The translations under genes and the position numbers were made by a program. A DNA stretch of 60,810 bases from contig NZ_JBNPVX010000016.1 of the NCBI RefSeq assembly GCF_050434145.1, forward strand, positions 1 through 60,810, in the 5' to 3' direction. This document shows, one piece after another, positions 9,669 to 18,202 of this stretch (positions within the stretch are counted from its first letter, which is position 1; each line of letters opens with the position of its first letter). The stretch comes from JAISST01 sp050434145. Its GTDB lineage: Bacteria; Fusobacteriota; Fusobacteriia; Fusobacteriales; Fusobacteriaceae. The notes beneath the pieces are model-generated. The model saw only the letters and a list, made by a program, of their open reading frames with translations, did no database searches and was not told the DNA's origin.

Positions 9669-10307
9669 TTATTTTAAAATTTTTAAAATAATTTCCTTTA
9701 AAAATTTTAGATCTTCTTCCACTTTTTTACTACTTTTTTTATCTTTTAATACTTTTATATCATTTACAAATTTTATTGATCCTTCTTCATCTGTTTCTAT
9801 AAAAAAATCATCTATCTTCCATTGTTTTATCATACAGCTAATCATTTTGGCAGATTTTGATATATCTTTTACTTTTAGATCAATTTCTTCTCCATATTTC
9901 ACTAAAATATCCTGTACATATTTTATACTAGATTCATGGACTCTTACTAGCTCACATTTTGTTTCTTTTCCCAATATATCAAGATTTTGCATTACATTCA
10001 CTACAGCCATTTCTCTTTCCAAATCCTCGTCATCACCAAGTTTTATAGAAATTTCTATAATCTTTTCTATAGTTTCTTCCAAGGTAATTTTTTCTTTTAG
10101 TATAGCTTCAGTCTTGGCTTTTATTATGTCATTTTTTCTTTTGATAATATCATTAAGCACCTCATCTTTGTTTTTGAAATAAGTATAAAAACTTCCTTTT
10201 GAAATACCTGCTTCAGTGGTTATGTCTTCAATAGAAGTTTTGCTATATCCTTTTTTTAATATAACTTTTTTCAGTGCACTTATTATGCTTTCTCGTTTGT
10301 CTTGCAT
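9669..10307 (-). CDS. TetR-family repressor of the efflux operon
   Basis: The 212-residue product has the TetR helix-turn-helix at its N-terminus (KGYSKTSIEDITTEAGISKG, then SFYTYFKNKDEVL) and an all-helical ligand-binding domain. It is the first gene of the pump operon, so it probably represses its own operon until a pump substrate binds. Two palindromes upstream, one overlapping the -35 box, are the likely operators. The start follows GGGGG. The effector is unknown. Confidence 0.9.
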   Translation of the reverse strand: MQDKRESIISALKKVILKKGYSKTSIEDITTEAGISKGSFYTYFKNKDEVLNDIIKRKNDIIKAKTEAILKEKITLEETIEKIIEISIKLGDDEDLEREMAVVNVMQNLDILGKETKCELVRVHESSIKYVQDILVKYGEEIDLKVKDISKSAKMISCMIKQWKIDDFFIETDEEGSIKFVNDIKVLKDKKSSKKVEEDLKFLKEIILKILK

Positions 10308-10543
10308 GTTACCCCCTTTTTATAAAATTTTATACATAATACTGTGTAATACGTATAATGGAATATCCACTGCAATATTTGATTACGAAAACTTTTTTAG
10401 ATATTCAAAATATTTTATTTTTTATTACCCAGTCAGAATTATTTTTTCATATTTTATTTGTTTTATGATTTTTAATCCCTTCTACATCTGGGAATTTTCT
10501 TCTATTCAGTTATCTTAGCACATCTATATTTTGTTACTTGCTT

Positions 10544-10604
10544 ATTATACATCAAATTGACTGTACAGTCAAGATTTTTTTATTAATTTTGACTTGAGAG
10601 TCAA
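10544..10604 (-). promoter_or_regulatory. Promoter and paired TetR operators of the efflux operon
   Basis: On the minus strand TTGACT (10567-10572) and TATAAT (10544-10549) are 17 bases apart, a near-consensus promoter. The perfect palindrome TTGACTGTACAGTCAA (10557-10572) covers the -35 box. A second site with the same arms, TTGACT-4-AGTCAA (10589-10604), lies exactly 32 bases upstream. This is what a self-repressed tetR operon would look like. The leader to the tetR start is about 230 bases, in which I see no further gene. Confidence 0.75.
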
Positions 10605-10700
10605 AGCGAGATTTAATATATCATTTTTAATCTTTTTGTATTTTTTTTATGCATTTCTACTATTTATTAAAGAATTTTAACCTATTTATATAGAAAAAAA

Positions 10701-10717
10701 GAGCTGAAATTCAGCCC
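10701..10717 (-). terminator. Terminator of the sugar-acid operon
   Basis: GGGCTG/CAGCTC with a 5-nt loop (one G-T pair) is followed on the minus strand by a run of seven Ts. It lies about 110 bases beyond the aldo/keto reductase stop codon. Confidence 0.7.
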
Positions 10718-10824
10718 TTTTTGAAGTTGTTATTTATATCAAAGAATGAAATTGATGACTTTTTTATAAGATACTTATATATTAAACAATTTTAAATCAA
10801 GTAACATTTAACAATTTTTTACTT

Positions 10825-11679
10825 TTATTCTATATCTAGTGGTTCTTTTCTAATAGGTGATGGGTGTTCTTTATTTAATAAAATAATATCTTCATTATCC
10901 AAAGATAACTCCAAACAAGCAACTAATTCTTTCATATGCTCTATGTTAGCAGACTTTGGTATTGATATTACATTATCTTGATTTAATGTAAATAGCAATA
11001 ATACTTGCATTGGGCTTATACTATATTTTTTAGATATGCTCAATACTGATGATGATTTTAATAAGTTTCCTCTTAATAATCCACCTTGGGCAAGTGGACA
11101 ATAAGCTATCGTGGGAACATTATGTTTATCAGTGAATTTTTTAAGAGAATATTCAATACCTCGCGAACCCAAATGATAAAGTACCTCATTAGCACAACAA
11201 TTTTCCCCCATAGAAACATTTAAAATCTCTTCCATTTCTTCAATATCCATATTGGATACTCCCCATGATTTAATTTTTCCTAAATCTTTTAATTCTTCCA
11301 TGGCATCTATAGTCTCTTCAAAAGGCACTGAACCTCTCCAATGTAATAAATACATATCTAAATAATCTGTCCCTAGTCTTTTAAGGGAATTCTCGCATGA
11401 GTTAAATATTCTATCTCTTCCAGCATTATTAGGTAGTACTTTAGAAATAACAAACAACTTACTTCTATCATATGGTTTTATTGCCTCACCCAAAAGTAAT
11501 TCACTTTTCCCACTACCATACATTTCAGCAGTATCTATAATACTCACTCCATTATCAAGTGCATATCTTATAGCAGCTATTTCTTCTTTTCTAACAGTAG
11601 CATCATCTCCCATGTACCAAGTTCCTATTCCTAAATTATCTAGCATAACTCCATTGGGCAGTCTAATATTTTTCTTCAT
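10825..11679 (-). CDS. Aldo/keto reductase
   Basis: The 284-residue product is an NAD(P)H-dependent aldo/keto reductase with a TIM-barrel fold. Visible family features are GIGTWYMGDD, the catalytic Asp-Tyr pair in DTAEMYGSG, the lysine in LFVISKVLP, the histidine in LHWRG and the C-terminal cofactor-binding ISIPKSANIEH. I choose the ATG at 11679 because AAGGTGA lies five bases upstream; a GTG three codons earlier falls inside that site. It is the last gene of the glucarate operon. Its substrate is not evident, perhaps an aldehyde or keto intermediate of the pathway. Confidence 0.85.
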   Translation of the reverse strand: MKKNIRLPNGVMLDNLGIGTWYMGDDATVRKEEIAAIRYALDNGVSIIDTAEMYGSGKSELLLGEAIKPYDRSKLFVISKVLPNNAGRDRIFNSCENSLKRLGTDYLDMYLLHWRGSVPFEETIDAMEELKDLGKIKSWGVSNMDIEEMEEILNVSMGENCCANEVLYHLGSRGIEYSLKKFTDKHNVPTIAYCPLAQGGLLRGNLLKSSSVLSISKKYSISPMQVLLLFTLNQDNVISIPKSANIEHMKELVACLELSLDNEDIILLNKEHPSPIRKEPLDIE

Positions 11680-11689
11680 TAAAATCACC

Positions 11690-12841
11690 TTATTGTTTCT
11701 TTATATTTCCAAGAGAAAAAGCTCTTATTACTTTTTCACCTGTAAATTCTAATAATGTATGAACTTCTTTAATAGCTCTATCGAGATTCATTGGTTCGTT
11801 AATTATATCCATTACTAGGTCTATGCCATGATTATAAATTTCAGACAAATCTATAGTTGAGCTTCCTACCACAGCAACCACAGGTATGTTATATTTTTTG
11901 GCTGCTTTAGCTATTCCAATTGGGGCTTTTCCATTTACTGACTGATTATCAAGTCTTCCCTCACCAGTAATGACTAAATCAGAATCTTTCACAATAGAAT
12001 CAAATTCTATTAATTCCATTACTTTTTCTATTCCTTTGGCAAATTTTCCTTTACAAACACTCAGCAAAGCAAAACCTAATCCACCAGCTGCACCACTTCC
12101 TGGTTGGATGGAGTATTCATTACCAGTTATATTATCTATTATTCTACCATAATTTTTCATTATATCATCCAATTCAATTATATCAGTTTTGCTTGCACCT
12201 TTTTGTGGACCATATATATATGATGCCCCATTAATTCCACACAATGGATTATCTACATCTGATAAAATATTTATCTCTGCTTCTAATATCCTTTTATCAA
12301 GACTAGATATATCTATCCTTTTTACCTTTTTCAATTGTTCTGGTGTTGTTCCAATTTCTTTATTATGTTCATCAAAAAACTTTACACCAAGTGCTGATAA
12401 CATTCCAGCTCCACCATCATTGGTGGCACTGCCTCCAATGCCAATATATATTTCCCTTATTCCTCTATCAAGGACATATTTTAATACTTCCCCTACTCCA
12501 TAAGTAGTAGTTTTGTATGGATTTAAGTCCCCAACGTCAATAAGATTTAGACCTGATGATTCTGCCATTTCTAATACTGCTACATTATCTTTGATAATAC
12601 CTATTTTAGATTCAACTTTTTCTCCAAAAGGTCCTGTAACACTAACAAATTCATAATTACCTTTTAAAATATCTACTATTGCGTCAATAGTTCCTTCGCC
12701 ACCATCTGCAATGGATACTTTCTTTACAGTTATATTTTTACTGTAGTTAAGTATTCCTTTTTCAATACTGGCAGCTACTTCTTTAGAAGTTGCACTACCT
12801 TTAAATGAATCTACTGCTATAACTACTTTTAAGTTTTTCAT
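11690..12841 (-). CDS. Glycerate kinase (GarK/GlxK family)
   Basis: This 383-residue enzyme phosphorylates D-glycerate from tartronate semialdehyde reduction, feeding glycolysis. Typical segments are VVIAVDSFKGSATS at the N-terminus, SIADGGEGTIDAI, GIGGSATNDGGAGMLSALG (about residues 130-150), GSGAAGGLGFAL and DLVITGEGRLDNQS. Family length is about 380. The gene starts four bases after the upstream aldolase-like gene, with AGAGGTA as ribosome binding site, so translation is tightly coupled. Family members yield 2- or 3-phosphoglycerate; this family (glycerate kinase type 1) usually yields 2-phosphoglycerate. Confidence 0.92.
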   Translation of the reverse strand: MKNLKVVIAVDSFKGSATSKEVAASIEKGILNYSKNITVKKVSIADGGEGTIDAIVDILKGNYEFVSVTGPFGEKVESKIGIIKDNVAVLEMAESSGLNLIDVGDLNPYKTTTYGVGEVLKYVLDRGIREIYIGIGGSATNDGGAGMLSALGVKFFDEHNKEIGTTPEQLKKVKRIDISSLDKRILEAEINILSDVDNPLCGINGASYIYGPQKGASKTDIIELDDIMKNYGRIIDNITGNEYSIQPGSGAAGGLGFALLSVCKGKFAKGIEKVMELIEFDSIVKDSDLVITGEGRLDNQSVNGKAPIGIAKAAKKYNIPVVAVVGSSTIDLSEIYNHGIDLVMDIINEPMNLDRAIKEVHTLLEFTGEKVIRAFSLGNIKKQ

Positions 12842-12845
12842 AAAG

Positions 12846-13745
12846 CTACCTCTTTAATAAATTAGCTTCTTCCATTCTCTTTTTCATGAATTCTACCACA
12901 TTACTTTTTGAAGGAAGATTAGGTTTAATTGGATTTCCAACATCCATTTTATTGATATTGGCCATATCTTTAGTAGCTACTGGAAAGCTAGCTTTATCCA
13001 TTGCAAGTCTTACAGGATTCAACCTAAACTGCTCTTCTAAAGAACCTTTTAAGTCTCCTTCTACATATTTGTTGTAAATAGATGTAATAATTTCTGGAAA
13101 CATATTACCATTAGTACAAACCCCGCCCACTGCTCCTACACAAAGTGAAGAATATAGTAATGTATCTTTACCTCCAAATACTTTAAATACTGTGTCTCTT
13201 GTCCTTCTAATAAACTCTTGCAGTTGATTAATATCTCCACTAGAATCTTTTATTCCTACAATATTTTTCACTTCTCTTGCTAGTTTTTCTACTAAATCAC
13301 CTGACATTGTATAACCTATTCTAGGATTATTATATAACAATACTGGAAGTGTAGGTACAGCATCCGCCACTGTTTTAAAATGTAAAAATAATTCTTCTTC
13401 TGTTGGTTTTAAGAACATTGGTTGTAATATAGATATCCCATCTACTCCTAGTTCTAAACCTTTTTTGGCTAATTCTATGCATTTGGAAGTTCTTATTGCA
13501 CCTATTCCCAATAATACAGGAATTCTTCCTTGTGCCTCTTCTACTATTGTTTTAGTAATAAGATGATACTCTAGATCATCAAACATGTAAAATTCGCCAT
13601 TACTTCCATGGGCTAGTATCCCATGTATTCCATTATCTATAAGATAATTCACTTGTTTTTTTAACTTTGTAACATCAACTTTTTCATTTTCGTCTACAGG
13701 AGTGATTATTGGTACATATATTCCTTTCAATAAATTTAAATCCAT
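12846..13745 (-). CDS. DHDPS/N-acetylneuraminate-lyase family aldolase, probable 5-keto-4-deoxy-glucarate enzyme
   Basis: The 299-residue TIM-barrel protein has the class I aldolase signature: GSNGEFYMF (GxxGE), catalytic tyrosine in LLYNNPRIGY and Schiff-base lysine in VGIKDSSGD (about residue 165). Its position between gudD and glycerate kinase points to 5-keto-4-deoxy-D-glucarate as substrate. Family members could dehydrate and decarboxylate that compound to 2-oxoglutarate semialdehyde, or cleave it to pyruvate and tartronate semialdehyde. Because the operon has a tartronate semialdehyde reductase and glycerate kinase but no semialdehyde dehydrogenase and no HpcH-type GarL, I infer the cleavage reaction. 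A biosynthetic DapA role is unlikely here. Confidence 0.75.
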   Translation of the reverse strand: MDLNLLKGIYVPIITPVDENEKVDVTKLKKQVNYLIDNGIHGILAHGSNGEFYMFDDLEYHLITKTIVEEAQGRIPVLLGIGAIRTSKCIELAKKGLELGVDGISILQPMFLKPTEEELFLHFKTVADAVPTLPVLLYNNPRIGYTMSGDLVEKLAREVKNIVGIKDSSGDINQLQEFIRRTRDTVFKVFGGKDTLLYSSLCVGAVGGVCTNGNMFPEIITSIYNKYVEGDLKGSLEEQFRLNPVRLAMDKASFPVATKDMANINKMDVGNPIKPNLPSKSNVVEFMKKRMEEANLLKR

Positions 13746-13849
13746 TTTGTTCCTCCTATCTTTATAATAAATTTTCAGTTTGCTGTCAATTTTTATTTTG
13801 TTATTAAAATTACACTTTTATACAATATTTAATTTAAGTAACCAATCAA

Positions 13850-15175
13850 TTATCTTACAAGACAAGGTTTTTTATTATCAAATTTCCAATCTTTTATATA
13901 AAATTGCATTGCTTTTGCATCATCTCTTGCTCCCAAATTTTTCTCTAAATATAACTTATTGGCAGCCATTAATTTATCCATATCTATTTCTATTCCTAGT
14001 CCTGATACATTCCTTGGTACATTAATTTCCCCTTTAACTATCTTGTGAGCGTTTTTGGTCAAATCTTGACCATCTTGCCAGATCCAATGTGTGTCTATTG
14101 CAGTAATATTTCCTGGTGCTGCAGCTGCCACATGGCTAAACATTGCTAGTGATATATCAAAGTGATTATTAGAATGCGAACCCCAAGTTAAGCCAAATTC
14201 ATTACACATTTGGGCTACTCTAACAGAACCTGCCATTGTCCAAAAATGAGGATCAGCAAGTGGAATAGAAACACTATTTAATGCCACTGAGTGTTGCATT
14301 TGCCTCCAGTCTGTAGCTATCATGTTAGTAGCTGTAGGCAATCCTGTTGCTTTTCTAAATTCTGACATTATCTCTCTTCCAGAAAAACCTTCTTCAGCAC
14401 CACAAGGATCTTCTGCATAAGCTAATATTCCATGCATATCTTTACATAAAGATACTGCTTCTTTCAATGACCATGCTCCATTAGGATCTAATGTTATTCT
14501 TGCTTCTGGAAAAGCTTTGTGAAGTGCTTTTATAGCTTTTATTTCTTCTTTACCCTCAAGTACTCCACCTTTTAATTTAAAGTCTTCAAAACCATATCTT
14601 TTGTAAGCAGCTTTGGCTAATTCTACCACTGACTCTGAATCTAATGCCACTTTTCTTCTGATTCTTCCCCATTCATCACTATTATCATCATTATCAATAT
14701 ATGGTAAATCAGTTATATTTTTATCTCCAATATAGAACAAATATCCTAATATTTTTACTTTTTCTCTTTGTTGCCCATCTCCCAATAATGCAGCAACTGG
14801 AACATTCAAAAATTTCCCTAATATATCTAATAGTGCCGCTTCTATGGCTGTAACCACATGTACAGTAGTTCTTAGGTCAAAGGTTTGTAATCCTCTTCCT
14901 GAACTATCTCTGTCTTTAAAATTATTATATACATTTTGCAATATGTTTTTATATTCACTAATATGTTTACCTATTACTAAATTTTTTGAATCTTCTAAAG
15001 TTTGTCTTATTTTTTCTCCACCAGGTACTTCACCCAGACCAATAAGGCCGTTATCTGACTTCATTACAACTATATTTCTAGTAAAATATGGACCATGAGC
15101 ACCACTTAGATTCATTAACATGCTATCATAGCCAGCTACTGGGTATACATCCATTTGAATAATTTTAGGTATCAT
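13850..15175 (-). CDS. gudD: Glucarate dehydratase
   Basis: This 441-residue enolase-superfamily enzyme dehydrates D-glucarate (and often L-idarate) to 5-keto-4-deoxy-D-glucarate. It shows the KxK base in FEDFKLKGGVLEG (about residue 200), magnesium ligands in TLDPNGAW and YAEDPCG, an asparagine in TNMIATDW, and the catalytic histidine in WGSHSNNHFDISLAM (about residue 330). Length matches characterised enzymes. The start follows AGGAGG. A MITE-like repeat separates it from garD upstream. Confidence 0.95.
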   Translation of the reverse strand: MIPKIIQMDVYPVAGYDSMLMNLSGAHGPYFTRNIVVMKSDNGLIGLGEVPGGEKIRQTLEDSKNLVIGKHISEYKNILQNVYNNFKDRDSSGRGLQTFDLRTTVHVVTAIEAALLDILGKFLNVPVAALLGDGQQREKVKILGYLFYIGDKNITDLPYIDNDDNSDEWGRIRRKVALDSESVVELAKAAYKRYGFEDFKLKGGVLEGKEEIKAIKALHKAFPEARITLDPNGAWSLKEAVSLCKDMHGILAYAEDPCGAEEGFSGREIMSEFRKATGLPTATNMIATDWRQMQHSVALNSVSIPLADPHFWTMAGSVRVAQMCNEFGLTWGSHSNNHFDISLAMFSHVAAAAPGNITAIDTHWIWQDGQDLTKNAHKIVKGEINVPRNVSGLGIEIDMDKLMAANKLYLEKNLGARDDAKAMQFYIKDWKFDNKKPCLVR

Positions 15176-15201
15176 TTGTTCCTCCTAATAAATTTTTAAT
15201 A

Positions 15202-15418
15202 TAAGCTGCTACAAAACTACTTTATATCTTGCAGATTCAAGCTTTTCTTGACTTTCTTAATTCTCCTTTTCCTCCAGCCTCGCTATGCTCGGCTATTTTT
15301 GAGATTGACGAGTGCCTTGTGGCGCTTTTTTAGATAAGCCCCCAACCCCAAAAGATTTATTTATACAACAAATTTTTGTGAAAATAATAAAGAAAACTTT
15401 GTATTTCGCTACTGCTTA
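15202..15418 (-). repeat. MITE-like leader repeat, copy A
   Basis: This 217-bp segment begins TAAGCTGCTACAAAAC and ends, read from the other side, TTAAGCAGTAGCGAAATAC, so its ends are imperfect inverted repeats. The core contains a GC-rich hairpin, CAGCCTCGCTATGCTCGGCT (15275-15294), and CCCCAAAAGATTTAT, both shared with copy B at 21.8 kb. TTTTAATAT flanks it on both sides (15194-15202 and 15422-15430). It ends about 20 bases upstream of the gudD ribosome binding site. It has no coding capacity. Confidence 0.7.
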
Positions 15419-15431
15419 AACTTTTAATATT

Positions 15432-16949
15432 TTATGTAATCGGCGCAGGATTGAATATACAAAAATCATTATATAACTGATATTCTTCTGCAAAACTTTT
15501 CTTTAGACCACTTGCTACATTTAAAATTTCTTCAAATAAAAGTTTCCCTACTTCTTTTATTGTCGAATCTCCAGTAGCAATAGTGCCTGCATTCACATCT
15601 ATCAAGTCAAACCATTGATCTTTTATATCACTTCTGGATGATACTTTTATTACTGGGGCTACTGCTAAACCATATGGAGTTCCTCTTCCAGTCATAAATA
15701 CTTGCAATCCTATACCAGAAGCCAATTGACATGGCCCACAAACTATATCACTGGCTGGTGTTGCAGCATATATTAATCCTTTCTTAGATGGCTTTTCTCC
15801 TGGGGACAATACTTCTATGATTGGTGAACTACCTGATTTTGCTATAGACCCCATTGCCTTTTCTACAATATTGGCCAATCCACCTTTTTTATTTCCAGGA
15901 GTGGGATTAGCACTTCTATCCACTCCACCTTTATCTAAATATCTATCATACCATTTCATCTCAGCAGCTAGTTTTCTTCCTACTTCTTCATTAATACATC
16001 TATGTCCTAGTATATAAACACCATCTCTTACTTCTGTCACTTCTGAGAATAATACTGTAGCTCCCCCTGATATGAGCATGTCACTTGCATATCCTGCTGC
16101 TGGATTGGCAGTTATTCCAGAAAAGGCATCACTTCCACCACATTGCAAACCTATTAGTAAATCACTTAATGGTAACTCCTCTCTTTTTCTTTCATTCAAA
16201 ATCTTAAGTTTACTTTCAGCCATTTTTACTATTGAATCTATCATATCATTGTATCCACTTTTATCTTGCAAAATTATTACATTGTCCTGATTAATATCTG
16301 CATCATCACATAACATTTCTACAGTAAGCTTTTCACACCCCAACCCAACTACCATCATTTGCCCACCAAAATTAGGATGTTTAGATATATTTCTCAATAT
16401 TCTGATCGGTATCACAGCCTCTGGCGCATTTATTGCTACTCCACATCCATATGCATGATTTACTCCGACTACTCCATCTACATTGGGATACTTAGGTAGC
16501 AACTCTTTCTTTATTCTTTCTATCGCACGATTTAATACTCCAGTAACACACTGCACAGTTGTATTAATTCCCAATATATTTCTTGTCCCTGCATATCCAC
16601 CATTTGGATTTCTATAACCTAACCAGGTTGTTCTTCTTGCAGACGGTAATTCTGTGGTAATGTCAGTGGCAAACTCCATATCTTCTACTGATGGTGGAAC
16701 AGGCAAAACTAGCATATTTTCATTTATCCATTGTCCTTGCTTAATATCACCAACTGCGTATCCAAGAATAACCCCATATCTAATGATTGGGGTATTTTGG
16801 GGGATATCTACTAGGGCTATTTTGTGTGCCTGTGGTATGTTATCTATTGTGGTTACATTACCAAAAACTTTTGTTCCTGCTTCAATATCCCTCACTGCAA
16901 TGGCAACATTATCTATCTCCTTTATTTTTATACATGATAATTTTTCCAT
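15432..16949 (-). CDS. garD: Galactarate dehydratase
   Basis: The 505-residue product joins an N-terminal SAF domain (about residues 1-100) to an UxaA/altronate-dehydratase catalytic domain, the arrangement of GarD. Long stretches are typical: YPNVDGVVGVNHAYGCGVAI, VVGLGCEKL, IGLQCGGSDAFSGITANPA, DRSANPTPGNKKGGL and MTGRGTPYGLAVAPVIK, and the C-terminus ends in NPAPIT. It dehydrates galactarate (mucate) to 5-keto-4-deoxy-glucarate, converging with gudD, and is iron-dependent in characterised homologues. It is the second gene of the minus-strand operon after garR. Confidence 0.94.
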   Translation of the reverse strand: MEKLSCIKIKEIDNVAIAVRDIEAGTKVFGNVTTIDNIPQAHKIALVDIPQNTPIIRYGVILGYAVGDIKQGQWINENMLVLPVPPSVEDMEFATDITTELPSARRTTWLGYRNPNGGYAGTRNILGINTTVQCVTGVLNRAIERIKKELLPKYPNVDGVVGVNHAYGCGVAINAPEAVIPIRILRNISKHPNFGGQMMVVGLGCEKLTVEMLCDDADINQDNVIILQDKSGYNDMIDSIVKMAESKLKILNERKREELPLSDLLIGLQCGGSDAFSGITANPAAGYASDMLISGGATVLFSEVTEVRDGVYILGHRCINEEVGRKLAAEMKWYDRYLDKGGVDRSANPTPGNKKGGLANIVEKAMGSIAKSGSSPIIEVLSPGEKPSKKGLIYAATPASDIVCGPCQLASGIGLQVFMTGRGTPYGLAVAPVIKVSSRSDIKDQWFDLIDVNAGTIATGDSTIKEVGKLLFEEILNVASGLKKSFAEEYQLYNDFCIFNPAPIT

Positions 16950-16972
16950 TAGCTATTCTCCAGGTTTTTCTA

Positions 16973-17860
16973 TTATTTTTTTCCTACTATTACATTATTT
17001 ATTTTTTCATAATAATTTAATATTGCAGAATGATCTTTTGTCTCTCTTCCATCTACCTTAAGAGCTTGCATAATTTCCATTACTTGAGCTGTAAGTGGTA
17101 ATGATGCATTTATTGCATGACCAGTGTCCAACGCATTTTGTAAATCTTTAATATGCAACTCTATTCTAAATCCAGGCTCAAAATTTCTTGATATCATCAT
17201 TGGAGCTTTTGCATTAAGCACTGTACTTCCTGCAAGTCCACCTTTTATAGCATCAAATACTAATTGAGGATCTACTTGAGCTTTTTCACAAAGAACAAAA
17301 GCCTCACTTACTGCAGCTATATTCAATGCAACTATTATTTGATTAGCTAATTTTGTGGTATTTCCAGCTCCTACAGCTCCTACTAGTACTACAGAACCAG
17401 CCATTGACTTCATTAGCTCAAAATATTTATTATATATTTCTTCTTTCCCACCTACCATTACAGATATTGTTCCATCTATGGCTTTAGGTTCTCCACCTGA
17501 TACAGGTGCATCTAAAAATTCTACCCCTATTTTTTCTAGTTCTTTAGCTATCTTTTGACTTTCCACAGGATTTATTGAACTCATGTCTATCACAGTACTT
17601 CCAGTTTTTAATCCTTCAGCCGCACCATTTTCACCAAATAATACAGCTCTCACTTGTGGTGAATTTGGTACCATCGTGATTAATACATCACAATTTGCAC
17701 CTACTTCTTTAGATGAACTAGCAGATTTGGCTCCTGCACTTACTACATCTTCCACTGCAGCCTTATTCATGTCAAATACTACAACCTCATGTCCAGCTTT
17801 CAATACATTTTTACACATTGGTTTCCCCATAATGCCTAATCCTATAAATCCTACTTTCAT
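16973..17860 (-). CDS. garR: Tartronate semialdehyde (2-hydroxy-3-oxopropionate) reductase
   Basis: This 295-residue beta-hydroxyacid dehydrogenase reduces tartronate semialdehyde to D-glycerate with NAD(P)H. It has the Rossmann start KVGFIGLGIMGKPMCKNV, the substrate-binding motif DAPVSGGEPKAIDGT (about residues 118-132), and the catalytic lysine region GAGNTTKLANQIIV. It is the first gene of the catabolic operon and sits divergent from cdaR, with two probable CdaR sites between. Start follows GGAGG. Confidence 0.93.
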   Translation of the reverse strand: MKVGFIGLGIMGKPMCKNVLKAGHEVVVFDMNKAAVEDVVSAGAKSASSSKEVGANCDVLITMVPNSPQVRAVLFGENGAAEGLKTGSTVIDMSSINPVESQKIAKELEKIGVEFLDAPVSGGEPKAIDGTISVMVGGKEEIYNKYFELMKSMAGSVVLVGAVGAGNTTKLANQIIVALNIAAVSEAFVLCEKAQVDPQLVFDAIKGGLAGSTVLNAKAPMMISRNFEPGFRIELHIKDLQNALDTGHAINASLPLTAQVMEIMQALKVDGRETKDHSAILNYYEKINNVIVGKK

Positions 17861-18021
17861 TCTTTACCTCCACTAATTTTAATAATTAAGTTACATCAAC
17901 TACAGCCTCATTCTTCCTTTTTCATTTTGGACTTAAATAGTAATTTAAACAATATTCATTCTAAATTCAGATTCTTTTATATAACGTATATAAATATTTA
18001 GTTTTTGATAAATAACAATAC

Positions 18022-18065
18022 ATTATATGTGATTTTCATTCAAAAATATTTACAATAAAATTTTA
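18022..18065 (-). promoter_or_regulatory. Candidate -10 elements of the garR operon
   Basis: On the minus strand TAAAAT (18060-18065) and TATAAT (18022-18027) are possible -10 boxes. With the first, the proximal palindrome at 18087-18104 would be centred near -42, the usual position for an activator that touches RNA polymerase. Neither has a good -35 box, which fits activator dependence. Confidence 0.35.
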
Positions 18066-18086
18066 TCACTAATAATCTCTATCGTC

Positions 18087-18136
18087 TATGTTACAGAGAA
18101 CATATTTTTTATCTTTTTTTTGTTACCTGTAACAAA
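18087..18136. promoter_or_regulatory. Paired palindromes, probable CdaR operators (garR/cdaR side)
   Basis: TATGTTACAGAGAACATA (18087-18104) and TTTGTTACCTGTAACAAA (18119-18136) are 18-bp palindromes of the same family, exactly 32 bases apart. The same pair with the same spacing recurs upstream of the transporter gene at 19369-19418. They lie between the divergent garR and cdaR genes, so they could control both. Confidence 0.7.
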
Positions 18137-18140
18137 ATAC

Positions 18141-18170
18141 TTGTTCTTTTTATTCATACTATGATAAAAT
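18141..18170 (+). promoter_or_regulatory. Candidate cdaR promoter
   Basis: TTGTTC (18141-18146) and TAAAAT (18165-18170) are 18 bases apart and end 32 bases before the cdaR start. The distal palindrome overlaps the region just upstream of the -35 box, suggesting autoregulation. Confidence 0.4.
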
Positions 18171-18202
18171 AATTATATCAAATAATTTTTCTGGAGGTAT
18201 TT

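Noticed and set aside
12846..13745. dapA of lysine biosynthesis
   Set aside because: It is within the glucarate operon, four bases from glycerate kinase, with no lysine gene nearby; family similarity alone does not decide function.
15202..15418. Leader repeat as a riboswitch
   Set aside because: The same repeat precedes genes of unrelated function and has inverted-repeat ends and flanking direct repeats, so a mobile element is the better explanation.
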